A DNA stretch of 64,000 nt from SZUA-545 sp050297855 (GCA_050297855.1 JBNKTC010000020.1:62001-126000), one strand, 5' to 3'; counted from the first letter of the stretch, positions 43,440 to 52,950 are shown. The notes: generated from the sequence alone by a model not told the origin. Translations and numbers: made by a program.

Positions 43440-44033
43440 TTATTGGATGTGTTTGGCGGTTTGGATGAAGGCCTTGATTTTATCGTGATCTTTGAGGCCC
43501 TTGGATTTTTCCACGCCGCTGCTTACATCCACACCGTAGAACCCGAACCCCTTCAGTTCGCTGAGCATGTCGGCCGTCAGCCCCCCGGCCAGGATCATCT
43601 TGGAGCAGTCGACACCATCAAACCATGTCAGATCGAGGCGTTTGCCCTCCCCTCCGTAGCTCTCCACAAACGCGTCAACCAGGATATATTTTCCCTGGTT
43701 TTCCCGGATCGTTTCCGGGGTCTTTGCCCGGAGTACAGGGAGTGTCTTACTCTCCAGTGCCAAGAAGAGCTCCGCATCTGCATCAAAGTGGATCTGGGCT
43801 GTCCCCATTTTGGCAAAATGGCATATGGCATCGATCGTATCGGCCCTCTCATTGACAAAAAGGCCGACCCGCTCGACAAAAGGCGGCAGCGCCTCCGCGA
43901 TCTCTCTGGCTTTGGACGGGTCGATATAGCGGGGAGACTCCTTGTAAAAGACGAAGCCGAGGGCATCTGCCCCGGCCTCCACCGCGGCCAGTGCATCATC
44001 CAGATTGGTGATGCCGCAGATCTTTACCCTCAT
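43440..44033 (-). CDS. trpF: phosphoribosylanthranilate isomerase
   Basis: A 197-residue TIM-barrel enzyme of tryptophan synthesis: VKICGITNLDDA at the start (catalytic Cys), GFVFYKESPRYI, VGLFVNE, QIHFD (usually QLHG) and ILAGGLTADM with GVDVSSGVE at the phosphate-binding end. It overlaps rpe by 4 bases and is far from trpD. Confidence 0.95.
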   Translation of the reverse strand: MRVKICGITNLDDALAAVEAGADALGFVFYKESPRYIDPSKAREIAEALPPFVERVGLFVNERADTIDAICHFAKMGTAQIHFDADAELFLALESKTLPVLRAKTPETIRENQGKYILVDAFVESYGGEGKRLDLTWFDGVDCSKMILAGGLTADMLSELKGFGFYGVDVSSGVEKSKGLKDHDKIKAFIQTAKHIQ

Positions 44034-44665
44034 TTGAGCGACTCGATCGCCTGTTTATAATCGTTTTTAAAGACGTAGCTTCCCGCTACGACAATATCCA
44101 CACCCGCCTCTTTGAGCAGGTCAATATTCTGGTCGCTCACCCCGCCGTCGACCTGGATCAGGGTCTTGGCGTTATGCTTTTCGATCAGTGCCTTAAGGCG
44201 TCGGCTCTTTTCCAGTACCTTGGGGATGAAGCTCTGGCCGCCGAACCCGGGATTGACACTCATCAAAAGAACCATATCCAGCTCCTCAAGCAGGCACTCC
44301 ACCGCTTCAGGCGGCGTATGGGGATTCAGTACGATCGCCGGTTTGATCCCGTAACTGCGGATCTTCTGGATCAGCCTGTGGGGGTGCTTCTCCTCTTCGA
44401 TATGGAAGGAGATATATTCGGGCTTGAGCGGTGCGAAGAGCTCGACGAAAAAGGTATTGTTCTCCACCATGAGGTGGATATCCAGGGGTTTGGTCGCTAC
44501 TTTGGCCACGGAGGAGACCACTACGGGCCCGATCGTCAAGTTGGGGACGAAATGGCCATCCATGACGTCTACGTGGACCAGGTCGCACCCTGCCTCGCAG
44601 ATGGCCGTGATCTCTTCATTCAGACGTCCGAAATCCGCAGAAAGAATACTGGGAGCTACTAACAT
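44030..44665 (-). CDS. rpe: ribulose-phosphate 3-epimerase
   Basis: A 211-residue TIM-barrel epimerase of the pentose phosphate pathway, in line with tal at 58.8 kb. Motifs: APSILSADFGRL, HVDVMDGHFVPNLTIGP (metal His and Asp), LMSVNPGFGGQSF and QVDGGVS. It is the first gene of the rpe-trpF pair. Confidence 0.96.
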   Translation of the reverse strand: MLVAPSILSADFGRLNEEITAICEAGCDLVHVDVMDGHFVPNLTIGPVVVSSVAKVATKPLDIHLMVENNTFFVELFAPLKPEYISFHIEEEKHPHRLIQKIRSYGIKPAIVLNPHTPPEAVECLLEELDMVLLMSVNPGFGGQSFIPKVLEKSRRLKALIEKHNAKTLIQVDGGVSDQNIDLLKEAGVDIVVAGSYVFKNDYKQAIESLK

Positions 44666-44888
44666 TATCTTTACCTTTGCATCAAAATCGTTTTATAAAA
44701 AAAATTTCCAAAATCGTCATAAAAACTGTATAATGATTTTAACACTTTTTTTCGGAAACTAAAAAGCGAAACATAAAACAGCAGAGATTATTTAAATTAG
44801 CTAAAGGTAATCGGTTACGCATTAAAGCTTAAGCTTATATTTCAAACTGTTTTGTTATAGTCGCAAAAAAATTTTCAAGGAAATTATT
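44666..44888. other. intergenic region between divergent rpe and rpmB
   Basis: A 223-base AT-rich stretch with no gene seen. It holds TATAAT at 44729-44734 (plus strand), a palindrome AAGCTTAAGCTT at 44825-44836 and a -10-like TATAGT at 44856-44861, about 28 bases before rpmB. Either -10 could serve rpmB; no good -35 was found, and the minus-strand promoter for rpe was not pinned down. Confidence 0.4.
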
Positions 44889-45077
44889 ATGGCAAAAAGA
44901 TGTGCGATTACCGGCAAGGGTCCAATGTCAGGTAACAATGTAAGCCACGCCAACAATAAAACGAAACGACGTTTTAATGTCAACCTGCGTACGGTACGCG
45001 TAACGCTTCCGGACGGGACACGAAGAAAAATCAAAGTTGCAGCTTCTACATTGCGAACAATGAGAAAAGGATCCTAA
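44889..45077 (+). CDS. rpmB: 50S ribosomal protein L28
   Basis: A 62-residue basic ribosomal protein with the L28 pattern [26 protein letters not shown]. It lacks the zinc-binding cysteine pairs of some L28 forms (one Cys only). AAGGAAA lies upstream of the ATG, and two hairpins follow the stop. Confidence 0.96.
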   Translation: MAKRCAITGKGPMSGNNVSHANNKTKRRFNVNLRTVRVTLPDGTRRKIKVAASTLRTMRKGS

Positions 45078-45102
45078 TCCTTTTGCGGCCTTTTCAGGCC
45101 GC
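45065..45102 (+). terminator. tandem hairpins between rpmB and the potassium channel gene
   Basis: AAAAGGAT-ccta-ATCCTTTT (45065-45084) includes the rpmB stop and ends in four T's. It is followed directly by GCGGCCT-tttc-AGGCCGC (45085-45102), a 7-bp GC-rich stem. The channel gene starts 12 bases later, so these may attenuate rather than end transcription fully. Confidence 0.55.
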
Positions 45103-45114
45103 CGTGATCTGTTC

Positions 45115-46236
45115 ATGCTTAGAAAACTCGCAAACTTTCTAAACTGGGAAGGAACCCCAAAACCCGAAATTGATCTAAACTACAAACTCTACGAAGAGTT
45201 AAAGCCCTTCAGACTCCCGATTATTCTATTAATTCTCATCTCCATCGTCGGAACCCTCGGATATATCTTTATCGATAATATGTCCTTAATGGATGCACTC
45301 TACCAGACCGGTATTACCTTTACAACGGTCGGATTCGGAGAGATCGCCCCCATCTCACACCTGGGTCGGATGTTTACGATCACGCTGATCATCCTGGGAT
45401 ACGCGATCCTCGTCTTCTCCGTCGGTATCCTTCTTGAAGTCATTAACAAAGGCACCCTACTCAACACCATCAAGGAACGTTCCATGCTCTACAAGATCGC
45501 CAGACTTAAAAACCATTTTGTCATCTGCTACCACAACGAATATACGATCGAAGTGGCCAGAGAGTTCAGACGGGCCCAGATGCCCTTTGTCGTCATCGAC
45601 AACTCGCCGAACTTCGAAGAAGAGGCGATCAAACACCAGTATCCCTACTATATCCAGGCCGAACCCCACCTTGATGTCAGCCTTCGTAAAGCCCATATCT
45701 CGAGTGCCAAAGGGGCGATCATCCTCTCCAAACAGGTCTCGGAGAATATTGCCCAGATCTCCACGATCCGCCTCTTTGAGAGCGAACTGGGACGTAAACC
45801 CTACCAGATCATCACTGCAGCGGAGTCCCAGCAGGATATCCCCAAACTGAAAAAGCTGGGAGCAGATAACATCATCGCCCCCAACAAGCTGATGGCACAG
45901 CGGATCGGGACCATGGCATTCCGCCCCGACATGGAGAACCTGCTCGAACAGTTCCTCTACCGCCGTGATACACCGCTGGATATGGAGGAGATCCGTATTC
46001 CCAAACAGAGCTGGGCCGTCTTTAAAAAGCTCAAAGAGACCCACCTGCGTGACATCGCCCAGGTGAGTGTGATCGGGATCAAGGAGAAAGACGGGAAGTT
46101 TATCCCGATGCCCAAAGGGGATACGCAGATCATGATCGATTCTACCCTGTTGATCATCGGAACCGCCGAGGGGATTTTGACGACGAAGAAGATCCTCCAA
46201 AAAGAGCAGAAACCGGAAGAGCTGAAGTATGTTTGA
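45115..46236 (+). CDS. two-segment potassium channel with RCK domain
   Basis: A 373-residue channel: two membrane segments (~35-55 and ~85-110) around the pore helix and selectivity filter TVGFGE (71-76), then an RCK/TrkA-N domain (~133-260) and a TrkA-C-like domain (~285-365). It resembles HpKchA of Helicobacter pylori in layout. The RCK Rossmann motif, normally GxGxxG after the first strand, reads VICYHNEYT (136-144) with no glycine, while the strand-2 acid (FVVID) is kept; NAD or ADP binding may thus be lost. It follows rpmB closely. Confidence 0.9.
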   Translation: MLRKLANFLNWEGTPKPEIDLNYKLYEELKPFRLPIILLILISIVGTLGYIFIDNMSLMDALYQTGITFTTVGFGEIAPISHLGRMFTITLIILGYAILVFSVGILLEVINKGTLLNTIKERSMLYKIARLKNHFVICYHNEYTIEVAREFRRAQMPFVVIDNSPNFEEEAIKHQYPYYIQAEPHLDVSLRKAHISSAKGAIILSKQVSENIAQISTIRLFESELGRKPYQIITAAESQQDIPKLKKLGADNIIAPNKLMAQRIGTMAFRPDMENLLEQFLYRRDTPLDMEEIRIPKQSWAVFKKLKETHLRDIAQVSVIGIKEKDGKFIPMPKGDTQIMIDSTLLIIGTAEGILTTKKILQKEQKPEELKYV

Positions 46237-46240
46237 TTAA

Positions 46241-46390
46241 ACGCTAAAGGAGCCAAGCCCCTTTAGCTACATTGGCCGCTGTGTCCTCGCTTCGCTGCGA
46301 AGTTTCACGGCACATGGAGCAAAGCGAAATTTCGCAGGCATGCTGAGCAAGCCGAGGACACAAGCTAGCCGCTAAAGCGGCAGAAGAGAA
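46241..46390 (-). repeat. dispersed palindromic element, copy C (long form)
   Basis: Between convergent channel and dxs genes. Nested stems: GCTAAAGG (46243-46250) with CCTTTAGC (46260-46267); GTGTCCTCG (46281-46289) with CGAGGACAC (46353-46361); GCCGC-taaa-GCGGC (46368-46381). Positions 46275-46312, read on the minus strand, equal the core of copy A except for one missing G. The minus-strand order (TTCTGCCGC, core, AGCGGC, terminal hairpin) is the same as in copy A. Confidence 0.75.
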
Positions 46391-46424
46391 TTTCCCCTCG
46401 CTTATATTTTTGAATACTAAGAAA

Positions 46425-48266
46425 TCAAAGGCATGCTTCTACACGCTTAACGAGTTGGTCTGGGGTCAGGCCGATATCTTTTTCCACGTCGGAGGTTTTC
46501 CCGTATGGCAGGAAGATATCCTCAAATTCGAATGACGTAACCGCCACATCATGGATCGCTGCTTCGGACAAGAACTCCATAATCGCACTGGCCACCCCGC
46601 CCTGCTTGACGCTGTCACTGAAAACAAACCACTTTTTATACTGTTTGGCCGCTTCGGCAAGCAGCGCTTCATCCAACGGTTTGACAAACCGAAGATCCAT
46701 AATGGCGGGATTCACCCCCTCCATCAGTTCTGCTGTCAGCAGCGCCCGGTTGACACCGGCACCGTATCCGATAAAAAGGACCTCACTATCGCTCTCCACC
46801 AGCATCTGGGCTCTCCCCAGCTCGAAGGAGTCCGTTTCGAATCGTTCGGCTTCCATGAAAGCACCGCGGGGAAAACGGATCGCACAGGGGCGATCATTAA
46901 GTGTGGCACTGAAGCGCAGGGCATCCCGCAGTGTCGCTTCATCCCGAGGAGCAAAAAGGACCATATTCGGAACCGTGCGCATAAATGAGACGTCAAAGAG
47001 CCCCTGATGGGTCTCACCGTCTTCACCGACGATCCCGGCACGGTCAATAATAAACCGCACCGGAAGCGACGAGATCGCCACGTCATGGATCACCTGGTCG
47101 TACCCCCGCTGTAAAAAAGTGGAGTAGATGGCACAGTAGGGCTTGAAGCCCTCTTTGGCCAATGCAGCCAAAGAGGTGACGGCGTGCTGCTCGGCGATCG
47201 CCACGTCCCAGAAACGTTCCGGGAACCTCTCCATCAGCTTCCCGACACCCGTACCGCCCGGCATCGCCGCAGTGGCCCCGACGATCGTCTCATCCGCTTC
47301 GGCCATGGCACCCAGCTCTTCGGCAAAGATCTCCGTCGCACTCATGGCCGAGGTTTTTTTGAGGCTCTCGCCGCTCTCGATATCAAAAGGCGATACCCCG
47401 TGCCACTTCTCAAAGGGGCCTTCGGCGACTTTATACCCCTTACCTTTTACCGTCTGCATATGGACGACCACCGGTTTGTTCATGGCCTTGGCCGTCTCCA
47501 ATGTCTCCAGGATACTCTCGAAATCGTGCCCATCCACCGGACCGATATAATCAAGCCCCAGCTCTTCAAAGAGGATCCCGGGGGTAATGAGCATCAACGA
47601 CTCTTCGAAACGTTTAGCCATATAGGTAAAGGATTCGGGCATCGTATTGAGGATCTTTTCGGTCCGCTGCTTGATCCCCTGGTAGAACTTCCCGGCCATG
47701 ATCTTGGACAGGTAGCGGCTGACCGCCCCGATCGCTTTGCCGATACTCATCTCGTTATCGTTGATGATGATCACCATCGGGTATTTGTGTTCGCCCAGCT
47801 CGTTCATCGCCTCGTAGACCATCCCGGCGGTCATCGCACCGTCCCCGATGAGGGCGACGGGCATACGCGTCTCACGCTCTTGTTTCAATTCGATCGCCTT
47901 GGCCGCACCGACAGCCAGGGAGATCGAGGTGGAGCTGTGACCCGATACAAAATAGTCATACGGCGACTCTTTGGGCTTTGTAAAGCCCGAGATACCGCCA
48001 AACTGACGCAGCCCTTCAAAGGCATCCCACCGGTCGGTTATCAGTTTATGCGCATAGGCCTGGTGGGATACGTCGTAAATAAACGGGTCTTTCTCTACGT
48101 CAAAAACCTTATGCATTGCGACAATGATATCCACGGCCCCCAGCGAACTGCTGAGGTGCCCGCCGTTTTTGCTGACGACCGATAGTATACGTTCTCGTAT
48201 GGTCTGGGCAATTGTATTAAGCTCATCGGGCGTCGATGAGGCTTTGATCTGTTGTAATAAATCCAT
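46425..48266 (-). CDS. dxs: 1-deoxy-D-xylulose-5-phosphate synthase
   Basis: A 613-residue thiamine-diphosphate enzyme that makes DXP from pyruvate and glyceraldehyde 3-phosphate for isoprenoid, thiamine and pyridoxal synthesis. Seen: GHLSSSLGAVDI, the ThDP motif GDGAMTAGMVYEAMN ... NDN, IAEQHAVT and RAGIVGEDGETHQG. It is the last gene of the lysA-to-dxs operon, 1 base after fliH. Domain order and length are normal. Confidence 0.96.
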   Translation of the reverse strand: MDLLQQIKASSTPDELNTIAQTIRERILSVVSKNGGHLSSSLGAVDIIVAMHKVFDVEKDPFIYDVSHQAYAHKLITDRWDAFEGLRQFGGISGFTKPKESPYDYFVSGHSSTSISLAVGAAKAIELKQERETRMPVALIGDGAMTAGMVYEAMNELGEHKYPMVIIINDNEMSIGKAIGAVSRYLSKIMAGKFYQGIKQRTEKILNTMPESFTYMAKRFEESLMLITPGILFEELGLDYIGPVDGHDFESILETLETAKAMNKPVVVHMQTVKGKGYKVAEGPFEKWHGVSPFDIESGESLKKTSAMSATEIFAEELGAMAEADETIVGATAAMPGGTGVGKLMERFPERFWDVAIAEQHAVTSLAALAKEGFKPYCAIYSTFLQRGYDQVIHDVAISSLPVRFIIDRAGIVGEDGETHQGLFDVSFMRTVPNMVLFAPRDEATLRDALRFSATLNDRPCAIRFPRGAFMEAERFETDSFELGRAQMLVESDSEVLFIGYGAGVNRALLTAELMEGVNPAIMDLRFVKPLDEALLAEAAKQYKKWFVFSDSVKQGGVASAIMEFLSEAAIHDVAVTSFEFEDIFLPYGKTSDVEKDIGLTPDQLVKRVEACL

Positions 48267-48267
48267 C

Positions 48268-49107
48268 TTAGTTTTCTAAAATATTCCTTTTGATTGCCTG
48301 GTAGCGGGTCATCACCGTACCGTCGACATTGCCGGCATCACTCTCGATGATGATGCCCCCTTTGCTGATCGCATTGTCCGGAACCACTTCCAGTACCCCG
48401 TTTGTACCGATATTTTCTTTAAGATAATCACAATCCTCGGGGTGGGCTTTGATTTTGATCTTCATCGCCCCTTTGACATCCTCGATCAGGGCCTTGGCCA
48501 GGTTGGCGGCGATCTTGGAACTATCGTTTCCGACCTCACTGGCGATCACCTCTTTGGCGATATCGATCGCGGCATCGACGAGCTCTTTTTCGATGTTCTG
48601 GCTTACCTGTTCAAAGGATTCGGCCGTATGCTGCATCTTCTGGATCGAGTCGATGATCTGGCGTTTCTGGGCGTCCAGCTCCTGGGCGATGCTCTCCCGC
48701 ATCGCCTGTTTTCCCGCCTCGATGCCGGCTTCGTGGGCCTGGCTGCGCTCCTCTTCCAGCCTGGCGGCAAACTCCTCCTGCTGCTTCTCCAACCGCATCT
48801 CCATCTTCACGAGGCTCGTGGAGAGCTCGTCGATCTTTTTCAGCAGGGATTCGGAGAAGGATTCGTTCTGCTGCTGCAGTTCGTGCAGGGCACTGTTGAC
48901 CTCTTCGGACTTGGGTGCCGGGGCCTCCTCCTTTGCAGCGGACTCCGCTTGGGCCGCAGCCGGGGCAGCGGGTGCCTGGGGTGCGCTGCTTTTAAGGACA
49001 TGCCCTTCCGAACCGGCGGGGACTCCCTGGCTGACATTGATCGTCCGGAAGTCGTACTTTGTGACCTGATGGTTTCCTAGCTCGTCGGCTGTGAGTATGA
49101 TCTTCAT
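48268..49107 (-). CDS. fliH: flagellar export protein FliH
   Basis: A 279-residue regulator of the export ATPase FliI. The N-terminal third is Ala/Pro-rich and variable; residues ~85-175 form a long coiled coil rich in Glu/Gln/Lys with GxxxA-type spacing; the C-terminal V-ATPase subunit E-like domain (VDAAIDIAKEVIASEVGND) contacts FliI. Position directly after fliG supports the call. Overlaps the fliG stop by one base. Confidence 0.9.
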   Translation of the reverse strand: MKIILTADELGNHQVTKYDFRTINVSQGVPAGSEGHVLKSSAPQAPAAPAAAQAESAAKEEAPAPKSEEVNSALHELQQQNESFSESLLKKIDELSTSLVKMEMRLEKQQEEFAARLEEERSQAHEAGIEAGKQAMRESIAQELDAQKRQIIDSIQKMQHTAESFEQVSQNIEKELVDAAIDIAKEVIASEVGNDSSKIAANLAKALIEDVKGAMKIKIKAHPEDCDYLKENIGTNGVLEVVPDNAISKGGIIIESDAGNVDGTVMTRYQAIKRNILEN

Positions 49108-50135
49108 TATTCAATCGTCTCTTCCGCTTCACCGAGTTCAAGGACACCCTGCTCAGCCAGTTTCTGGATCGCCTCGACGATCGTACGCTGGGCGACCTCC
49201 ACCTCTTTGACCTTGACGGCACCGAGGAACTGCAGCTCTTCGTTGAGCGTCTCCGCCGCACGCTGGGACATGTTGGAGAAGATCTTCTCTTTAAGCGGGT
49301 CGGAGGCCGATTTAAGGGCCAGGGTAAGGTCCTTTTTATCCACCGCCTTAAGGACTTCCCGCACGCCGTTGTTGTCCAGCTTGATGATATCCTCGAAGGT
49401 GAACATCATCTCTTTGATCGCGTTGGCGAGTGTCTCGTCGATCTGTTCGATATACGCCAGCGTCGCCTTGGACGCTTTGGCACCCAGACGGTTGAAGACG
49501 TCGGCAACGGCCCTTGGGCCACCCACCTCGACCTTGTAGCTCGTAAGGGCTTCCAGTTTGCTCTCAAGCAGCGTGGAGACCTTCCGGATGATCGCCGGGG
49601 AGATATCCCCGAGATTCGCCATACGCATGGAGACTTCGCCCCGCGTCTCGTCGGGGAAGAGCTGCAGCGTCTCTGCCGCCGCCGTCGGGTCCATGTGGGC
49701 CAGGATAAGGGCAACGGTCTGGGGGTGTTCGTTCTGGATAAAGTCCGCCAGCTGCTGCGGCTTGATCTTGTCCAGGTAGGAGAAGTTCTGCCCGGCGGAC
49801 ATACTCTTCTGGAGTTTTTCCAGGATCTTCCGCGCCTCTTCCGGTCCCATCGCCTTGTAGAGGATCTCCTTGGCGTACTCGAGACCGCCACTGGAGATAT
49901 ACTGATTCGACTGCATGATCGCATAGAACTCTTCCAGGACCGCCATGGCGATCTGCTTATCGATCGTCTTGGCCAGGGCGATATGTTTGGAGACCTCCGT
50001 AACCGTCTCCGTATCGAGGTGTGCGAAGACCTGGGCTGTGTGTTCTTCGCCGAGCTGCATCAAAAAGACCGCAATCCGCTCGGCCATACTCATCTCTTCA
50101 AACTGGGCCTGGAGATGTGGTGGTAAGGTAATCAT
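49107..50135 (-). CDS. fliG: flagellar motor switch protein FliG
   Basis: A 342-residue rotor protein that turns torque into rotation and links FliF to FliM. It has the FliG N-terminal domain (AERIAVFLMQLGEE), the EHPQTVALILAHM motif in the middle domain, and the charged torque helix region near residues 280-310 (KSASDPLKEKIFSNMSQRAAE). Overlaps fliF by 1 base. Confidence 0.96.
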   Translation of the reverse strand: MITLPPHLQAQFEEMSMAERIAVFLMQLGEEHTAQVFAHLDTETVTEVSKHIALAKTIDKQIAMAVLEEFYAIMQSNQYISSGGLEYAKEILYKAMGPEEARKILEKLQKSMSAGQNFSYLDKIKPQQLADFIQNEHPQTVALILAHMDPTAAAETLQLFPDETRGEVSMRMANLGDISPAIIRKVSTLLESKLEALTSYKVEVGGPRAVADVFNRLGAKASKATLAYIEQIDETLANAIKEMMFTFEDIIKLDNNGVREVLKAVDKKDLTLALKSASDPLKEKIFSNMSQRAAETLNEELQFLGAVKVKEVEVAQRTIVEAIQKLAEQGVLELGEAEETIE

Positions 50136-51853
50136 TAGCCCTCCCCTTTTTTGATGCTGGACTTGATGACGTCCTCATGCATCAGTTGCGTAATAATGCT
50201 GGCGATATCTTCCGGTTTCTCCTCCGCCATCGTACGCATCCGCTCGAGCAGGACATCGTAGCGCAGGCTCTCCTCGTCGGCTTCGCCGCCAAGGCCCAGT
50301 TGCTGTTCGATCTTCTTCTTGAGCTCGTTGAGCTTCTCCATCTCGTCTTCGAACTCTTCCTCTTCGAATTCGATCTTGACCTCTTCGGGCTCCTCCTCTT
50401 CGGTCTTGAGCTCCAGCATCTTCTCGCTGAAGGGGACGATCACCTTCTTGTAGAAGATGAAGAGGACAATGATAAGGAAGATATATTTGAATGCCGGGTA
50501 GAACGGTCCTGTCATCATCTGTACTCGCTGTAAGAATAGTTCGATCGGTGAGAGCTTGACCTTGGCATCCAGCTCCGGCGAACGGAACTCGAAGTTGCTG
50601 ACGGTCACCTCGTCCTGCCTGGCGGGGTTATACCCGATGGACTGCTGGACCAGGTTTTTAATCGCTTCGACCTCGGTTTCATCACGGGGTGTATAGACCA
50701 GCTGCCTGGCCTGCCCTTCCCCTTCGTAATTATAGCGTCCGTCCACGACGACTGCGGCGGTAATACGATTGATTGTAGCGAATTCGCCTTTGATATTGGA
50801 GGTCTTTTTGGAGATCTCGTAGTTGGTTGTGGACTGGGATTTCTGGTACTTCTCTTTGAGTTCGTTGGATTCGAGCCCCTGGACCGGGCCGATGTTGCTC
50901 ACAGCACCCGGGACCCCGCCGATCTCTTTGGGCTTGTACCCTTCCCGCTTCTCCTCCATCGACTGTTCGCTTCGCGGGACGGAGTTGGGGTCATATACCT
51001 CTTCGACGCTCTCTTTTTGTGAGAAGTCAAAATCGATCGTCACCTTGGCGACCACCTTGTCCTCCCCGCCGATAAAGGGTGAGAGCATGTTGACGATCTT
51101 CTGCTCGTAGAACTTCTCGTAGTCTTTTTTGTATTTCAGCTGCATCCGGGCGATCTCGCCGGCGGTGGAGAGTTCGTCCTCCTCACCCAGCGGATCGCCG
51201 TTTTCGTTCACCAGCTTGACGTTCTCCACATCCAGCTTGACCACGGCAGCGGCGACGAGGTTTTTCACCCCCATGATCTGCTTTCTGGAAAGCTGCATGT
51301 TGTCATGGAGTTCGACGATGACCGACGCACTCGGCGGCTGCTCTTTGGAGACGAAGACACTCTCTTTGGGCAGGGCGATATGGACCCGAGCGCTTTTGAC
51401 TGCCGTCAAATCGCCGATGGTCCGGGAGAGCTCCCCCTCGAGGGCGCGCAGGAACTTGACGTTCTGGTCAAAGTCGGTTGCCCCGAACTCCTGCTGGTCG
51501 AAAAGCTCGAACCCGGCCATGCTCTCCTTGGGAAGCCCCAGGGCCGCCACATCCATACGCGTCTTGTTGACCACCTCTTTCCGCACTTCGATGGTCCCGT
51601 CGTCCGGGATCTTGTATTCGATCTTGTTCTGTTCAAGGTGGGCGACGATAAGGCCCGCATCTTTGGAGGAGAGTTGAGAGAAAAGTACCCGGTAACCATC
51701 GTCACCCCGTGTACTCTTCGGGGAGTTATAGACGATCAGGAATGAAATAAGGGCGATCACCGTCAACAGCGTGCCGACAATGACATATTGCTGTTTCCTG
51801 TTAAACTTTTTCGATAACGCGACAAGCTGTTCGACGAGTGCTTTTAAATCCAT
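50135..51853 (-). CDS. fliF: flagellar MS-ring protein FliF
   Basis: A 572-residue protein that forms the membrane ring on which the flagellum is built. Two membrane segments (~22-45 and ~450-475) flank the large periplasmic YscJ/FliF-like region (RVHIALPKESVF), and an acidic, Glu-rich cytoplasmic tail (~490-530) precedes the FliG-binding end. It overlaps hisC by 1 base and fliG by 1 base. Confidence 0.96.
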   Translation of the reverse strand: MDLKALVEQLVALSKKFNRKQQYVIVGTLLTVIALISFLIVYNSPKSTRGDDGYRVLFSQLSSKDAGLIVAHLEQNKIEYKIPDDGTIEVRKEVVNKTRMDVAALGLPKESMAGFELFDQQEFGATDFDQNVKFLRALEGELSRTIGDLTAVKSARVHIALPKESVFVSKEQPPSASVIVELHDNMQLSRKQIMGVKNLVAAAVVKLDVENVKLVNENGDPLGEEDELSTAGEIARMQLKYKKDYEKFYEQKIVNMLSPFIGGEDKVVAKVTIDFDFSQKESVEEVYDPNSVPRSEQSMEEKREGYKPKEIGGVPGAVSNIGPVQGLESNELKEKYQKSQSTTNYEISKKTSNIKGEFATINRITAAVVVDGRYNYEGEGQARQLVYTPRDETEVEAIKNLVQQSIGYNPARQDEVTVSNFEFRSPELDAKVKLSPIELFLQRVQMMTGPFYPAFKYIFLIIVLFIFYKKVIVPFSEKMLELKTEEEEPEEVKIEFEEEEFEDEMEKLNELKKKIEQQLGLGGEADEESLRYDVLLERMRTMAEEKPEDIASIITQLMHEDVIKSSIKKGEG

Positions 51854-52950
51854 TAACTACCCAGTATCTCTTCTAACTTACGTAAGACTATTGTATTTTG
51901 CTCTTTTTTTCCTATGGTAATTCTTACAGCGTTGATGCCGTAGGAGGAGATATCCCGGATAATCACACCCTGTTCGAGCAGGGTCTGGGCCACCTCTTTG
52001 GAGTTGTGTTTCTCCAATACCAGGGTGATAAAGTTGGTGCAGCTCTCGATATATTCGAGTCCGACCCGCTTGGCAAAGGCTTCGTAACGTTCCATCTCTT
52101 CAAAATTCTTCTCGATGCACGCCGTGACAAACCCCTCGTCCTTCAGTGCCTCGATGGCGGCCGCAAGGGTCAGGGTCGTGATGTTAAAGGGCGGGCGCAG
52201 TTTGTGTAGAGTCGTAACGATCTCGGGTCTCCCGATCCCGTAGCCTACCCGCATACCGCCCAGGCCGTACGCCTTGGAGAAGGTGCCGGTATAGAGGACG
52301 TTGGGATATTTTTTGATCAGCTCCGACGGCTCGACGTGGCACGCCGGGTCCTTGTGGGTCGCATACTCCATATACGCCCCGTCCACGACGACCAGCGTCT
52401 CGGGATCGATCTTATCGAGAAAAGCAAAAAGATCGGCTTTTTTGATCGCGTCACCCGTCGGGTTGTTGGGTGTACAGATAAAGATCAGTCTGGGGTTCTC
52501 TTTTTGGTAGAGATCGTAAAACTGATCCAGGTCGTGATGGACCGAATCGGTCTTCACGATCTTCGCCCCCGTCGCCTTGGCGTAGATCTCGTACATGGCA
52601 AAGGTGATACTGTTCATCAGTACCGTCTCGTTTTCGTTCAGGATCGCATGAACGGCAAACTCCAGGATCTGGTCGCTCCCCGCCCCGATGATGATATTGG
52701 AAGACTCCACGCCGTATTTGGATGCCAGTCCGTCCTTGAGCTCGAAAAAAGAGTCGTCGGGATAGATGGACGCCGTGTGTGCCAGGTCGGCGATCTGCTT
52801 GATCACCTGCGGGCTAGCGCCGTAGGGGTTTTCATTGGACGCCAGTTTGATGATATCCTTGGGATCGATCCCGTACTCGCGGACCACCAGTTCGATGGGT
52901 TTTCCCGCCTCGTAGCTTTTGATCGAATCCAGCACTGCGTTAAATTTCAT
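51853..52950 (-). CDS. hisC: histidinol-phosphate aminotransferase
   Basis: A 365-residue PLP aminotransferase: LASNENPYGASP near the N-terminus, CTPNNPTGD, VVDGAYMEY, and the PLP-lysine motif YTGTFSKAYGLGGMRVGYGI. In this phylum HisC-like enzymes may also handle phenylalanine and tyrosine, and its position directly after pheA supports such a broader role. Overlaps pheA by 4 bases. Confidence 0.94.
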   Translation of the reverse strand: MKFNAVLDSIKSYEAGKPIELVVREYGIDPKDIIKLASNENPYGASPQVIKQIADLAHTASIYPDDSFFELKDGLASKYGVESSNIIIGAGSDQILEFAVHAILNENETVLMNSITFAMYEIYAKATGAKIVKTDSVHHDLDQFYDLYQKENPRLIFICTPNNPTGDAIKKADLFAFLDKIDPETLVVVDGAYMEYATHKDPACHVEPSELIKKYPNVLYTGTFSKAYGLGGMRVGYGIGRPEIVTTLHKLRPPFNITTLTLAAAIEALKDEGFVTACIEKNFEEMERYEAFAKRVGLEYIESCTNFITLVLEKHNSKEVAQTLLEQGVIIRDISSYGINAVRITIGKKEQNTIVLRKLEEILGS

